Part shown: one piece after another, positions 18,338 to 26,716 of the stretch | How positions within the stretch are numbered: the stretch's first letter is position 1 | How the letters are laid out: each line of letters opens with the position of its first letter | Origin: Halobacterium litoreum | GTDB taxonomy: Archaea; Halobacteriota; Halobacteria; Halobacteriales; Halobacteriaceae | Assembly: GCF_021233415.1 (NCBI RefSeq) | Contig: NZ_CP089466.1 | Span: 620,001-684,000, forward strand | Reading direction: 5' to 3' | Length of the DNA: 64,000 nt | The notes under the pieces: model-generated | Seen by the model: only the letters and a program-made list of their open reading frames with translations | Databases searched by the model: none | What the model was told of the DNA's origin: nothing | Made by a program: the position numbers and the translations under genes

Positions 18338-18577
18338 ATGGACCTGATGCTGTACTCTCTGGACGGGTGTCCGTACTGCGAGGCGGTCTCCGACGCGCTG
18401 GACGAACGCGGCATCGACTACGAGACGGAGTGGGTCGACGCACTCCACTCCGAGCGAAACGAGGTCAAGCGCGTGAGCGGCCAGCGCGCCGTACCGGTGC
18501 TCGTGGACGAGGAGCGCGGCGTGACGATGCCGGAGAGCGAGAACATCCTCGACTACGTGGAGGTGACGCTGTCGTGA
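18338..18577 (+). CDS. Glutaredoxin-like protein
   Basis: The product has 79 residues with a thioredoxin fold. The redox motif CPYC is at residues 11-14 (LYSLDGCPYCEAVSDAL), a cis-Pro loop is AVPVLVDEE and the C-terminal helix begins ESENILDYVE, as in glutaredoxins and GST N-terminal domains. The stop overlaps the next gene's GTG (GTGA), so it is co-translated with a cobalamin adenosyltransferase. Haloarchaea use gamma-glutamylcysteine rather than glutathione, so the natural thiol partner is probably that. Confidence 0.85.
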   Translation: MDLMLYSLDGCPYCEAVSDALDERGIDYETEWVDALHSERNEVKRVSGQRAVPVLVDEERGVTMPESENILDYVEVTLS

Positions 18578-19110
18578 AGATTTACACGCGACGCGGGGAC
18601 GCCGGGCAGACGGACCTCCGGAACATGGACCGCGTGTCGAAGACGAACCCGCGAATCGAGGCGTACGGCACCGTCGACGAGGTCAACGCCGTGGTGGGGA
18701 CGGTGCGCCCGACGGGGTACGACGACCTGGACGACTACCTCGGCGAGGTCCAGAACCACCTGCACGTCGTGCAGGCGGACTTCGCGAACCCCGAACCGGA
18801 CGACGACGACCCGGTGGTCCGCGAGGAGCACGTCGAGGCCGTGGAGTCGTGGATAGACGCCTGCGACGAGGAACTGGAGCCACTGGAGTCGTTCATCCTC
18901 CCGGGTGGGAGCGACGTCGGCGCGAAACTCCACCAGGCGCGGGCGGTGTGTCGGCGCGCGGAGCGACGCGCGGTGGCGTTCGCGGACCGCGAGGACGGCG
19001 TGAACGAGACGGCTATCGCGTACCTGAATCGGCTGTCGGACGCGCTGTTCGTGTTCGCGCGACTGGCGAACCAGCGCGAGGGCGTCACCGAGGAGTCGCC
19101 GACGTACTGA
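18574..19110 (+). CDS. pduO: ATP:cob(I)alamin adenosyltransferase, PduO type
   Basis: The enzyme converts cob(I)alamin plus ATP to adenosylcobalamin. The product has 178 residues. Family motifs are KIYTRRGDAGQTDL at the N-terminus, EAYGTVDEVNAVVG, FILPGGSDVGAKLHQAR and CRRAERRAV followed by YLNRLSDALFVFAR. The start is GTG 18574, overlapping the glutaredoxin-like gene. Adenosylcobalamin is needed by methylmalonyl-CoA mutase, which would act after the propionyl-CoA carboxylase encoded 11 kb downstream. Confidence 0.92.
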   Translation: MKIYTRRGDAGQTDLRNMDRVSKTNPRIEAYGTVDEVNAVVGTVRPTGYDDLDDYLGEVQNHLHVVQADFANPEPDDDDPVVREEHVEAVESWIDACDEELEPLESFILPGGSDVGAKLHQARAVCRRAERRAVAFADREDGVNETAIAYLNRLSDALFVFARLANQREGVTEESPTY

Positions 19111-19214
19111 CGCTGACGAAGAGGCGGGTCCGCGGCGGTGATGCCAGTCGCCGCGGGGGTGCCGACGGTGCTGGGACAGACGTGGACGGGCGGCCGGCGC
19201 GCCCGCCGACGTGA

Positions 19215-19230
19215 TTTAGGTTGGCCTAAA
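19215..19230. promoter_or_regulatory. DtxR/SirR/Idr-type iron box
   Basis: TTTAGG-TTGG-CCTAAA is a perfect six-base inverted repeat with a four-base spacer. Its left 14 bases match the DtxR-family consensus (TTAGGTTAGCCTAA) at 13 positions. Haloarchaeal Idr/SirR regulators use the same kind of site. It lies 67 bases before the small-protein gene at 19297 and over its promoter region, so that gene is probably iron- or manganese-controlled. Confidence 0.7.
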
Positions 19231-19296
19231 CAAACTAAAAACTATCGGAGCGCAGCCGCCGAAAGCGCTATCTCCGCTCGCGGAATACTGTCGCCT

Positions 19297-19491
19297 ATGA
19301 ACCGACACTTCAGAGACGCGCAGTACTACGCCCGACGCACCGCCGAAGAGGTCGCCACCGGCATCCGCGAGGAACTCGAACCCGTCACCGAGCGTGTCCG
19401 CGAACGCGTCGACCGCGAGGACACCGATGAACCGACGGGCGTCCGCGACCGCGCCCGCGAGCAGGCTCGCGGCGTCCGCCAGCGCATCTAG
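19297..19491 (+). CDS. Small charged helical protein (DUF7553-like), probably iron-regulated
   Basis: The product has 64 residues, almost entirely helical and charged: it starts MNRHFRDAQYYARRTAEEVA and continues with heptad-like EELEPVTERVRERVDRED. It has no signal or membrane segment. ATG 19297 is chosen; the frame upstream is not protein-like. The iron box at 19215-19230 covers the promoter. The function is unknown, and the DUF assignment is from memory. Confidence 0.65.
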   Translation: MNRHFRDAQYYARRTAEEVATGIREELEPVTERVRERVDREDTDEPTGVRDRAREQARGVRQRI

Positions 19492-19543
19492 CCGCCCCGG
19501 AACGCAAGCCTTAATGGCGGCCTCCGGGTACTATTCGATGCGC

Positions 19544-19618
19544 GGGTCGGTGGTCTAGTCAGGCTATGACGGCTCCTTCACACGGAGCAGGTCGGCGGTT
19601 CAAATCCGCCCCGACCCA
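19544..19618 (+). tRNA. tRNA-Val (CAC)
   Basis: A 75-base cloverleaf can be drawn: acceptor GGGTCGG/CCGACCC, a D-arm around TGGTCTAGTCAGGCTATGAC, an anticodon stem GCTCC/GGAGC with loop TTCACAC (anticodon CAC), a T-arm GGCGG/CCGCC with loop TTCAAAT, and discriminator A. No intron is seen and CCA is not encoded. A TATA-like CTTAATGG lies about 32 bases upstream. Confidence 0.95.
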
Positions 19619-19681
19619 CTTCTACCGAAGCAACGACCGCGAGCGACCGCCGTGTCGCTCGCGTCGTTCGCGGGTGTGTGC

Positions 19682-19762
19682 GGTCGGGGCGGATTCGAAC
19701 CAGGGAGGTCGCGCGCAGCGAAGCGAGCACGCCCGACCGAGGTTCAAATCCGCCTCGGTTCG
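19682..19762. repeat. Degraded copies of the tRNA-Val 3' end
   Basis: Positions 19683-19701 are an inverted copy of the tRNA T-arm and 3' acceptor with one mismatch over 19 bases. Positions 19741-19755 repeat the T-arm (GGTTCAAATCCGCC) in direct orientation inside a seven-base-stem hairpin (ACCGAGG/CCTCGGT). Such copies next to an intact tRNA gene are what integrase-mediated insertion and later decay leave behind. No integrase gene is present in the window. Confidence 0.6.
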
Positions 19763-19917
19763 TCTTCCGAACTCCGGTCCGTCGACCACCGGGTAGCGAC
19801 AGCCCTTATACTCGTACTAGGTGTCGGGTGACACCCACCCACATTGGACGGCAGAACACATCTTTATTATTTTCAGGCGAAGCGATTTATACTGCGTCGT
19901 ATTTTGCTACTCGCGTA

Positions 19918-19992
19918 ATGAAGCAGACGAACGTCGAAGTATCTGCACTAAACACGAACGAAACTAACAATCTGAACGGGGGTAGTCGGTGA
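19918..19992 (+). CDS. Asn-rich 24-residue leader ORF of amt-glnK
   Basis: The ORF begins at an ATG 29 bases after the centre of a TATA box (TTTATA, 19886-19891), so it would be the first codon of a leaderless transcript. The peptide has six Asn and one Gln in 24 residues (MKQTNVEVSALNTNETNN then LNGGSR). Its stop overlaps the amt start as TGATG, so amt translation could depend on it. A leader rich in amide amino acids before an ammonium transporter suggests a nitrogen-linked translational control, which is inference. It could also be an unremarkable coupled ORF. Confidence 0.5.
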   Translation: MKQTNVEVSALNTNETNNLNGGSR

Positions 19993-21308
19993 TGGCGGTG
20001 CCCCCGGAGGTCGCGAACGGCGTGAACACGGTGTGGGCGCTCGTCGTGGCGTTCCTCATCTTCTTCATGCAGCCCGGATTCGCGTTACTGGAGAGCGGGC
20101 AGGTGCGCGCGAAGAACGTCGGGAACGTCCTGATGAAGAACATGACCGACTGGACGGTCGGCGTGCTCGCGTACTTCGTGTTGGGGTACGGGCTGTCGTC
20201 GGTCGTCGCGTCGCTGACGAGCGGGGCCGCGCTCGGCACGCCGTTCGCGTACTTCTCGAACCCCACGGGGTGGGTGACGTGGCTGGTCGGCGCGGTGTTC
20301 GCGATGACTGCCGCGACTATCGTCTCCGGCGCCGTCGCGGAGCGCATGAACTTCCCGGCGTACGTGTTCGTCGCCGTCGTGATGACCGCCGTCGTCTACC
20401 CGGTGACGACGGGGATGACGTGGGACGGCGGGCTGCTGTCCATCGACGGGTTCGTGGGCGAGGCCCTCGGCGCTGGCTACCTCGACTTCGCGGGCGCGAC
20501 GGTCGTCCACATGCTCGGCGGCATCGCGGGGCTCGTCGGCGCGAAGATGGTGGGGCCACGGGAGGGCCGGTTCGACGACCGCGGGAACAGCCACGCGATT
20601 CCCGGTCACTCGATGCTGCTCGCGGTGCTCGGCACGCTCATCCTCGCCTTTGGCTGGTACGGCTTCAACGTCGGGACCTCGGCCATCTACGGCCCGGAGA
20701 ACGAACTGCTCGGGGCGACGCTCGGCCGCGTCGCACTCAACACCACGATGGGGATGGGTGCGGGCGCCGTCGCCGCGATGGCGGTGTCCAGTTACCGGCA
20801 GGGCAAGCCCGACCCGCTTTGGACCGCAAACGGCCTGCTCGCCGGTCTCGTCGCCGTGACGGGGGCGGTCCCGCACGTGACGTGGGTCGGCGGCGTCGTC
20901 CTCGGTGGTCTCGCCGGCGCACTCGTCCTACCGACCTACCGCTTCGTCGTCGACTCGCTGCGCATCGACGACGTGTGTGGCGTGTTCGCCGTCCACGGGA
21001 TGGCCGGCGCGCTCGGCACGGCGCTCATCCCGGTGTTCGCCACGGGCGGCTTCGGGACCACGCAGTTCGTCGTCCAGGTGGTCGGCGTCGGCGTCGTCGC
21101 GCTCTGGGCCGTCGTCGCGAGCGCGGTCACGTTCGGCGCCGCCGACCTCCTGTTCGGTCTCCGGGTGTCCAGCGAGGAGGAGGAAGCCGGCCTCGACGAG
21201 AGCGAACACGGCGTCTCCGTCTACCCCGAGTTCACAGGCGACGCGAGCCCCGAAGCGCCGACTGTGAGTGCCGACGGCGGCCGCGTCGGGGGTGACGGCG
21301 ATGACTGA
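19992..21308 (+). CDS. amt: Ammonium transporter Amt
   Basis: This is an eleven-helix channel for ammonia/ammonium. The product has 438 residues. Conserved parts are [20 protein letters not shown]-like near the N-terminus, [17 protein letters not shown] and [12 protein letters not shown], which carry the twin pore histidines, and [10 protein letters not shown] hydrophilic tail of about 45 residues follows the last helix. The start ATG 19992 overlaps the leader ORF, and the 3' end overlaps glnK by eight bases, giving the usual amt-glnK pair in which GlnK blocks the channel. Confidence 0.95.
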   Translation: MAVPPEVANGVNTVWALVVAFLIFFMQPGFALLESGQVRAKNVGNVLMKNMTDWTVGVLAYFVLGYGLSSVVASLTSGAALGTPFAYFSNPTGWVTWLVGAVFAMTAATIVSGAVAERMNFPAYVFVAVVMTAVVYPVTTGMTWDGGLLSIDGFVGEALGAGYLDFAGATVVHMLGGIAGLVGAKMVGPREGRFDDRGNSHAIPGHSMLLAVLGTLILAFGWYGFNVGTSAIYGPENELLGATLGRVALNTTMGMGAGAVAAMAVSSYRQGKPDPLWTANGLLAGLVAVTGAVPHVTWVGGVVLGGLAGALVLPTYRFVVDSLRIDDVCGVFAVHGMAGALGTALIPVFATGGFGTTQFVVQVVGVGVVALWAVVASAVTFGAADLLFGLRVSSEEEEAGLDESEHGVSVYPEFTGDASPEAPTVSADGGRVGGDGDD

Positions 21309-21654
21309 GTCGGCCATCGAGATGGTCGTCGCGGTGATTCGCCCGGACAAACTCGCGGACGTGAAACAGAAACTCGCGAACACGGGCGCACCGTCGCTGA
21401 CCGTGACGCAGGTGTCGGGCCGGGGGTCTCAGCCCGCGAAGACCGAGCAGTGGCGCGGCGAGGAGTACACGGTCGACCTCCACCAGAAGGTGAAAGTCGA
21501 GTGCGTCGTCGCCGACGTGCCAGCCGAGGACGTGGTCGACGCCATCGCGGAGGCCGCCCACACCGGCGAGAAGGGCGACGGCAAGATATTCGTCCTCCCG
21601 GTGTCGAGCGCGACCCAGGTCCGCACCGGGAAAACCGGCCCGGACGCGGTGTAG
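21301..21654 (+). CDS. glnK: P-II nitrogen regulatory protein GlnK
   Basis: The product has 117 residues and senses 2-oxoglutarate, ATP and ADP, regulating Amt. The T-loop runs [20 protein letters not shown] with the conserved Tyr56 and is followed by the ATP-binding [13 protein letters not shown] and [13 protein letters not shown] 21301 is inside the amt 3' end, so the pair is co-translated. Nucleotidylation of the tyrosine is possible, but no modifying enzyme is in the window. Confidence 0.95.
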   Translation: MTESAIEMVVAVIRPDKLADVKQKLANTGAPSLTVTQVSGRGSQPAKTEQWRGEEYTVDLHQKVKVECVVADVPAEDVVDAIAEAAHTGEKGDGKIFVLPVSSATQVRTGKTGPDAV

Positions 21655-21674
21655 CGCTCAGTCCTCTGTAGGAC

Positions 21675-22700
21675 TCAGTCCTCGAAGGGCGCGTGTTCGG
21701 CTCTCCACCCTTCCTCGGTCTCGGTCACGGACTCGACCTCGTAGAACCGGAGGCGGCGCTCCTGTTTCGTGCGCACCGGCGTGTCGTAGTGTTCGGCGTC
21801 GTAGTCGAAGTCGTCGTCGCTGTCCGCGACGAACTCGCGGTGTGCGGCGAGGCGCTCGCTCGCGAGGTCCCGCGAGAGTGCTGGAGCGTCCCGGATGCGG
21901 TCGGCGAACGCCGCGGCGAAGCCGTCGTCGCGCTCCACGCCGACGGAACTCCGGCCAGCGACGCAGGCCGCGAGACTCGTCGTGCCCGTCCCCCAGAACG
22001 GGTCGAGGACGGTGTCGCCGTAGACGGAGTACATGTTCACGAGGCGGTACGGGAGTTCGAGGGGGAAGGCGGCCGAGCGCTCCCGCAGGTCGGGGTCGGC
22101 GAGATGCTGTCGCTCGCCGCCGAGGCCGTCCCAGACGTCCGAGAACCACCGGTTTCGCTCCTCCCAGAAGTACGCCGCCTCGTACCGGCGGTCGGCGCCC
22201 GCGTCGAACTCCCGCCTGCTCCCGTTCCGGAACACGAGCACGTGTTCGTGTTCGAGCGTGACGTACGCGTTCGGCGGCACCATCCCGCTGCCCATGAACT
22301 TCGCCGCGGAGTTCGTCGGCTTCCGCCACAGCACGCCGGGCAGCGGGTCGAATCCGAGTTCGGCGAACGTCTCGGTTACGCGGGCGTGGTTGTCGTAGAC
22401 GCGAAAGCGGTCGAGGTTCCGGGTGGCGTCCCCGACGTTCACGACGGCGATGCCGCCCGGCCGGAGGACGCGACCGACTTCCCGCCACGCGTCGTCGAGG
22501 ACACTCAGCATCAAGTCGTGGGCGCGCTCGCCGTCGTTCGCGTCGAGCGCGTCGCCGATTTCGGGGTCGAGGGCGGCGAACGCGTCGTCCCACATCTCTA
22601 TCATCGGATAGGGCGGGGACGTGACCACGAGGTCCACGCTGTCGTCGGCGAGCGGGAGCGAGCGCGCGTCACCGACGTGTACGCGGTGGGTGGTCTCCAT
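21675..22700 (-). CDS. zim: Beta-class DNA methyltransferase, probable CTAG methylase
   Basis: The product has 341 residues. The catalytic motif TSPPYP is at residues 28-33 and the SAM-binding motif DPFWGTGT at 234-241, the order of beta-class N4-cytosine/N6-adenine methylases. No restriction endonuclease gene is adjacent, so it is an orphan. It resembles the haloarchaeal Zim CTAG methylase in architecture and size, and the symbol rests on that resemblance. ATG 22700 is used. Confidence 0.72.
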   Translation of the reverse strand: METTHRVHVGDARSLPLADDSVDLVVTSPPYPMIEMWDDAFAALDPEIGDALDANDGERAHDLMLSVLDDAWREVGRVLRPGGIAVVNVGDATRNLDRFRVYDNHARVTETFAELGFDPLPGVLWRKPTNSAAKFMGSGMVPPNAYVTLEHEHVLVFRNGSRREFDAGADRRYEAAYFWEERNRWFSDVWDGLGGERQHLADPDLRERSAAFPLELPYRLVNMYSVYGDTVLDPFWGTGTTSLAACVAGRSSVGVERDDGFAAAFADRIRDAPALSRDLASERLAAHREFVADSDDDFDYDAEHYDTPVRTKQERRLRFYEVESVTETEEGWRAEHAPFED

Positions 22701-22773
22701 TGAGTCACGCGACCGGGGGCGGCCACATACGCGTTTCGCTCCCCGGAAGCGCGCGCTGTGAGCGGTCGGCGCG

Positions 22774-22974
22774 TCAGGCGTCGTTCATGCGGAGCGCCGT
22801 CGTCGCGTCGCACACGCTACAGGTCGCGACACGGTAGGGCTCCCGAGAGAACGCGGCGCTCTCGTCGTCGCCCTCTCGCTCCGCGCGCAGTTCGATGGCG
22901 ACGGAGTGCGGGGTGTCGCAGTCGCAGTCCTCGCAGAACTCGCTGCGGCCTGTGTCAGGGGTGGTGGTGGCCAT
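22774..22974 (-). CDS. Small zinc-finger protein (DUF7835-like)
   Basis: The product has 66 residues. Knuckles CEDCDCDTPH near residue 14 and TCSVCDATTAL near the C-terminus give a four-cysteine site. It stands alone behind the methylase gene on the same strand, separated by about 70 bases. It is one of three small zinc-ribbon proteins in this window. No function can be assigned. Confidence 0.7.
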   Translation of the reverse strand: MATTTPDTGRSEFCEDCDCDTPHSVAIELRAEREGDDESAAFSREPYRVATCSVCDATTALRMNDA

Positions 22975-23133
22975 GGGTACCTCGACGTTACACGGGAAGG
23001 GAGAAAAACCGGGTCGGCGCTCGCCCCGCGTTCGGCCCGATTAAATCGAATTAAACCGCATGACGGCGGCGGTATCGCGATGCCGTCGGCTGTGCGTGCT
23101 AGTCGCTGTCGAGGCGCGAAGAACGGCGAGAAC

Positions 23134-24003
23134 CTACAGCAGGTCCTCGATGTTGTCGGCGACCTCCTCGGGGGTGTCGCCGACCGGCACGCCCGCGTCG
23201 TTCAGGGCGTTGATTTTGGACTCCGCGGTGCCGGTGCCGCTGCCGGAGACGATGGCGCCCGCGTGGCCCATGCGCTTGCCCGGCGGCGCGGTGCGACCGG
23301 CGATGAAGCCGGCGACCGGCGTGTCCATGTTCTCGGCGATGAATCGGGCGGCCTCCTCCTCGTCCTCGCCGCCGATTTCGCCGCACATCACGACCGCGTC
23401 GGTGTCCTCGTCGGCCTCGAACAGTTCGAGGGCGTCGATGAAGTCCGTCCCGATGATGGGGTCGCCGCCGATGCCGATGGCGGTGGTCTGCCCGATGCCG
23501 CGGGACGTCAGCGAGTCCACGACCTGGTAGGTCAGGGTGCCCGACCGGGAGACGAGGCCGACGTTCCCGGCCTCGAAGATGTTGCCCGGCAGGATGCCGA
23601 GTTTGGCCTCGCCCGGCGTGATGATGCCCGGACAGTTCGGGCCGAGCAGGCGCGTGTCGACCTCCGAGAGGCGCTTGTTCACCTTCGCCATGTCCTGGGT
23701 CGGGATGCCCTCGGTGATGGCGACCACGAGGTCGAGGTCCGTGTCGAGGCCCTCGAAGACCGCGTCACCGGCGAACGCCGGCGGTACGAACACCACGGAG
23801 GCGTCCGCGTCCTCGGCGTCGACGGCCTGGTCGACGGTGTCGTAGACCGGGACGCCGGCGACCTCTTGGCCGCCCTTGCCGGGGACCGCACCGGCGACGA
23901 CGTTCGTCCCGTATTCGATCATCTGTTCGGCGTGGAACTTGCCCTCTCCGCCCGTGATGCCCTGCACCACGACGCGGGTGTCGTCGTCGACTAGAATGCT
24001 CAT
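23134..24003 (-). CDS. sucD: Succinyl-CoA synthetase (ADP-forming) alpha subunit
   Basis: This is the TCA-cycle subunit that binds CoA and carries the phosphorylated histidine. The product has 289 residues. [19 protein letters not shown] is the CoA-binding start, [20 protein letters not shown] follows, and the active-site His lies in [11 protein letters not shown]. The start ATG overlaps the sucC stop by four bases, so the subunits are co-translated. Confidence 0.96.
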   Translation of the reverse strand: MSILVDDDTRVVVQGITGGEGKFHAEQMIEYGTNVVAGAVPGKGGQEVAGVPVYDTVDQAVDAEDADASVVFVPPAFAGDAVFEGLDTDLDLVVAITEGIPTQDMAKVNKRLSEVDTRLLGPNCPGIITPGEAKLGILPGNIFEAGNVGLVSRSGTLTYQVVDSLTSRGIGQTTAIGIGGDPIIGTDFIDALELFEADEDTDAVVMCGEIGGEDEEEAARFIAENMDTPVAGFIAGRTAPPGKRMGHAGAIVSGSGTGTAESKINALNDAGVPVGDTPEEVADNIEDLL

Positions 24004-25148
24004 TGGTCACCCTCCTCGTTGGCGTACTCGACGGTGCGCTGCACGGCGCCTTCGAGCGTCTCCTCGACGGTCACGAGGTCGTCGTTCAGAATCTCGCGGC
24101 CCTCGGCGGCGTTCGTCCCGGCGAGGCGGACGACCACCGGCTTCGGAATCTCGTCGAACTGTTCGAGCGCGGCGTTGATGCCCTTCGCGACCTCGTCCCC
24201 GCGCGTGATGCCGCCGAAGATGTTGAACACGACGGCGTCGACGTTCTCGTCGCTGAAGACCATGTCCAGCGCGTTCGTGACGCGCTCGGCCTTCGCGCCG
24301 CCGCCGATGTCGAGGAAGTTCGCGGGCTTCCCGCCGTAGTAGTCGACGAGGTCAAGCGTGGTCATGACGAGCCCGGCGCCGTTCCCGATGATGCCGACGT
24401 TGCCGTCGAGGCGCACGTAGTCGAAGCCGTAGTCGTTGGCCTTGGCTTCGAGTTCGTCCTCGGCGGCCTCCTCCTCCATGTCGGCGAAGTCGGGCTGTCG
24501 GAACAGCGCGTCCTCGTCGATCTTCATCACGGCGTCCGCGGCGACCGCCTCGCGGTCGCTCGTGATCATGACGGGGTTGATTTCGACTTCCGTGGCGTCG
24601 CTGTCGTCCCAGAGTTCGTAGACCGTCTGGACGATTTTCGCGACGTCGCCGGCGACGTCCTGGTCGATGCCCGCGTCGTAGACGGCCTTCCGGGCCTGGT
24701 ACGGGTGGAGACCGAACGCCGGGTCGACGTGCTCGCGGACGATGGCGTCCGGGTTCTCGTGGGCGACCTCCTCGATGTCGACGCCGCCCTGCTCGGACAC
24801 CATCACGACGGGTTCGCCCTCGCCGCGGTCCATCGTGACGCCGACGTACAGTTCGTTCGTGAAGTCCACCGCTTCCTCGACGAGAACCTTCTCGACGGTG
24901 TAGCCCTTGAGGTCCATGCCGAGGATGGACTCGGCGGCCTCGCGGACTTCCGACTCGTTCTCGGCGAGCTTGATGCCGCCGGCCTTCCCGCGGCCGCCGA
25001 CGTGTACCTGCGCCTTCACCGCGACGGGGTAGCCGAGGTCCTCGGCGGCCTCGACGACCTCGTCGACGGTAGTGGCGAGCGCCGACCCCGGGGTCGGGAG
25101 GCCCGCCTCGGCGAAGACCTGCTTCGCCTGATACTCGTGCAGTTTCAT
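24000..25148 (-). CDS. sucC: Succinyl-CoA synthetase (ADP-forming) beta subunit
   Basis: This is the nucleotide-binding and specificity subunit. The product has 382 residues with the ATP-grasp start [20 protein letters not shown], the [18 protein letters not shown] loop, [19 protein letters not shown], and the C-terminal [13 protein letters not shown] and [16 protein letters not shown]. It is the first gene of sucCD on this strand and overlaps sucD by four bases. Confidence 0.96.
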   Translation of the reverse strand: MKLHEYQAKQVFAEAGLPTPGSALATTVDEVVEAAEDLGYPVAVKAQVHVGGRGKAGGIKLAENESEVREAAESILGMDLKGYTVEKVLVEEAVDFTNELYVGVTMDRGEGEPVVMVSEQGGVDIEEVAHENPDAIVREHVDPAFGLHPYQARKAVYDAGIDQDVAGDVAKIVQTVYELWDDSDATEVEINPVMITSDREAVAADAVMKIDEDALFRQPDFADMEEEAAEDELEAKANDYGFDYVRLDGNVGIIGNGAGLVMTTLDLVDYYGGKPANFLDIGGGAKAERVTNALDMVFSDENVDAVVFNIFGGITRGDEVAKGINAALEQFDEIPKPVVVRLAGTNAAEGREILNDDLVTVEETLEGAVQRTVEYANEEGDQ

Positions 25149-25202
25149 GCACTCGAAAGGGCGTGCGCGCCCCGCTTAAAGTCCACCATTCTCCGCTCGC
25201 GC

Positions 25203-25865
25203 TCACGCCGCGCGGTAGCGGTAGTAGGAGTAGCCGACGGAGACGACAGCGGCGAGAACTGCCGGTGCGAGGACGAGTGCGAGCGCGTAGTCGGGGGCGA
25301 GCGCGCCGGCCGCCGCGACGACGCCGCCGACTTCGAAGACGCGCGCGACGACGCGGTTGGTGTCTCGCCAGACGCCCTCGTCTTCGAGGGTCCACGGCGT
25401 GCGCACGCCGACGAACCAGTTCTGGTCGGTGCGTTCGGTGACGACACCGGCGACGACGTAGATGGCGCCGATGGCGGGCGCCATCGCCTGCAGCACGCTG
25501 ATTTCGACGCCCGCGTTGACGGCGACGACCACGGCGTTCACGTACGCGAGGAAGCCGACGGTCGCGAGCGCGAGCGCGTCGTACGCGAACCGGAAGTCGG
25601 CGGAGTTGTCACGAGGGTCGATTCGCGGCAGGACGGCGAAGAGGCCGAGCACGAGAGCGGCGATTGCGGGCAACAGCGCGAGGCCGAGTTCGCGGGACAT
25701 CGTGCCGTCCGCTTGGCCGGCGGCGTTCTAGTGGGTCGCCATCCGCGCGGGCATCTCCGGGTACGCGAGGGCGCTCACCGCGGCCGAGGCGGCGACGAGC
25801 GCGCCGCCGCCCAGCAGGAGGCGTCGGTTCGGGTTCACGTTCGAGACTCTGTCGTCCCCCGACAT
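25203..25865 (-). pseudogene. SdpI-family membrane protein interrupted by an in-frame TAG
   Basis: Read from ATG 25865, the first 45 codons give a membrane segment and then YPEMPARMATH, the start of the DUF1648 motif. A TAG codon at 25730-25728 follows and the same frame continues NAAGQADGTMSREL into a 165-residue downstream part. DUF1648 normally has an aromatic residue at the stop position (H-W/F-N-x-x-G-x-x-D), so a single TGG-to-TAG change explains the break. The downstream part ends with the SdpI signature NWFVGVRTPWTLEDEGVWRDTNR in pieces (VGVRTPWTL, VWRDTNR) and four to five helices, and could be made alone from ATG 25700. Readthrough or sequencing error are alternatives. Confidence 0.75.
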
Positions 25866-25935
25866 AAACCCCGGCAGGGACTCGGTTCTGTTGGGTGCCG
25901 GATACGTTTACGGGGCTGGCGGCCCACGTGCCGGT

Positions 25936-26640
25936 ATGCACGCCGACTTCGACTTCGACGGCGACGTGGTGCTCGTGACCGGTGCGTCGGGCGCGCTCGG
26001 GAGCGCGGTCTGCCGGGCGTTCGGCGACGCGGGCGCCACCGTCTGCGGGACCGACGTGGTGGAACCGAGCGAAGACACCGAACTCGACCGCGGCGAGGTC
26101 TCCTTCTACCGCGGCGACCTGACCGACGAGACGCAGGCCGAACACGTCGTCTCCGGCGTCGTCGACGCCCACGGCGGCCTCGACGCGCTCTGCAATATCG
26201 CGGGAATGTGGAAGGGCGGGTCACCCATCGAGGAGACCGACGTGGAGACCTTCGAGCAGGTGTTCGACGTGAACCTCAAGACGATGTTCCTCGCGACCAA
26301 GCACGCGCTCCCACACCTGCGGGAGTCCGGCGGGAACGTCGTCTCCGTGTCGGCGCGCGCGAGCCTGGAGGGCGGCGAGGGCGACGGCCCGTACCGCGCC
26401 GCGAAGGCCGGCGTCCGCCTGCTCACCGAGACTGTCGCCGAGGAGAACAAGGGCGAGGTGCGCGCGAACGCCGTGCTGCCGTCGGTCATCGACACGCCCC
26501 AGAACCGCGAGATGCTGCCGGACGCCGAACACGATTCGTGGGTCGACCCCGCGGATATCGCGCGCGTCGCGATGGCGCTCTGTTCGGACGCGACGGTGCC
26601 GACGAGCGGCGGCGCCATCCCGGTCTACGGCGAAGCGTGA
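25936..26640 (+). CDS. Short-chain dehydrogenase/reductase
   Basis: The product has 234 residues with a Rossmann fold. The cofactor motif is VTGASGALGSAVCRAFG, an NIAG in place of NNAG follows, and the catalytic YxxxK is YRAAK with the serine in VVSVSARAS. ATG 25936 gives the right N-terminus; an upstream in-frame start adds a Gly-rich segment. The acidic Asp after the second strand (GTDVVEPS) suggests NAD(H) preference. The substrate is unknown. It stands alone between the broken SdpI gene and the transporter pair. Confidence 0.85.
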   Translation: MHADFDFDGDVVLVTGASGALGSAVCRAFGDAGATVCGTDVVEPSEDTELDRGEVSFYRGDLTDETQAEHVVSGVVDAHGGLDALCNIAGMWKGGSPIEETDVETFEQVFDVNLKTMFLATKHALPHLRESGGNVVSVSARASLEGGEGDGPYRAAKAGVRLLTETVAEENKGEVRANAVLPSVIDTPQNREMLPDAEHDSWVDPADIARVAMALCSDATVPTSGGAIPVYGEA

Positions 26641-26716
26641 CACCACGTCACGTGTTAACTTACGACTGCGCAGTCGTGCGGTTTTTATCCACCACGGGGG
26701 TACGCCGTGGTACACC

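Noticed and set aside
25728-25730. Pyrrolysine or programmed readthrough at the SdpI TAG
   Set aside because: No pyrrolysine genes seen and the position normally holds an aromatic residue; a nonsense mutation is simpler.
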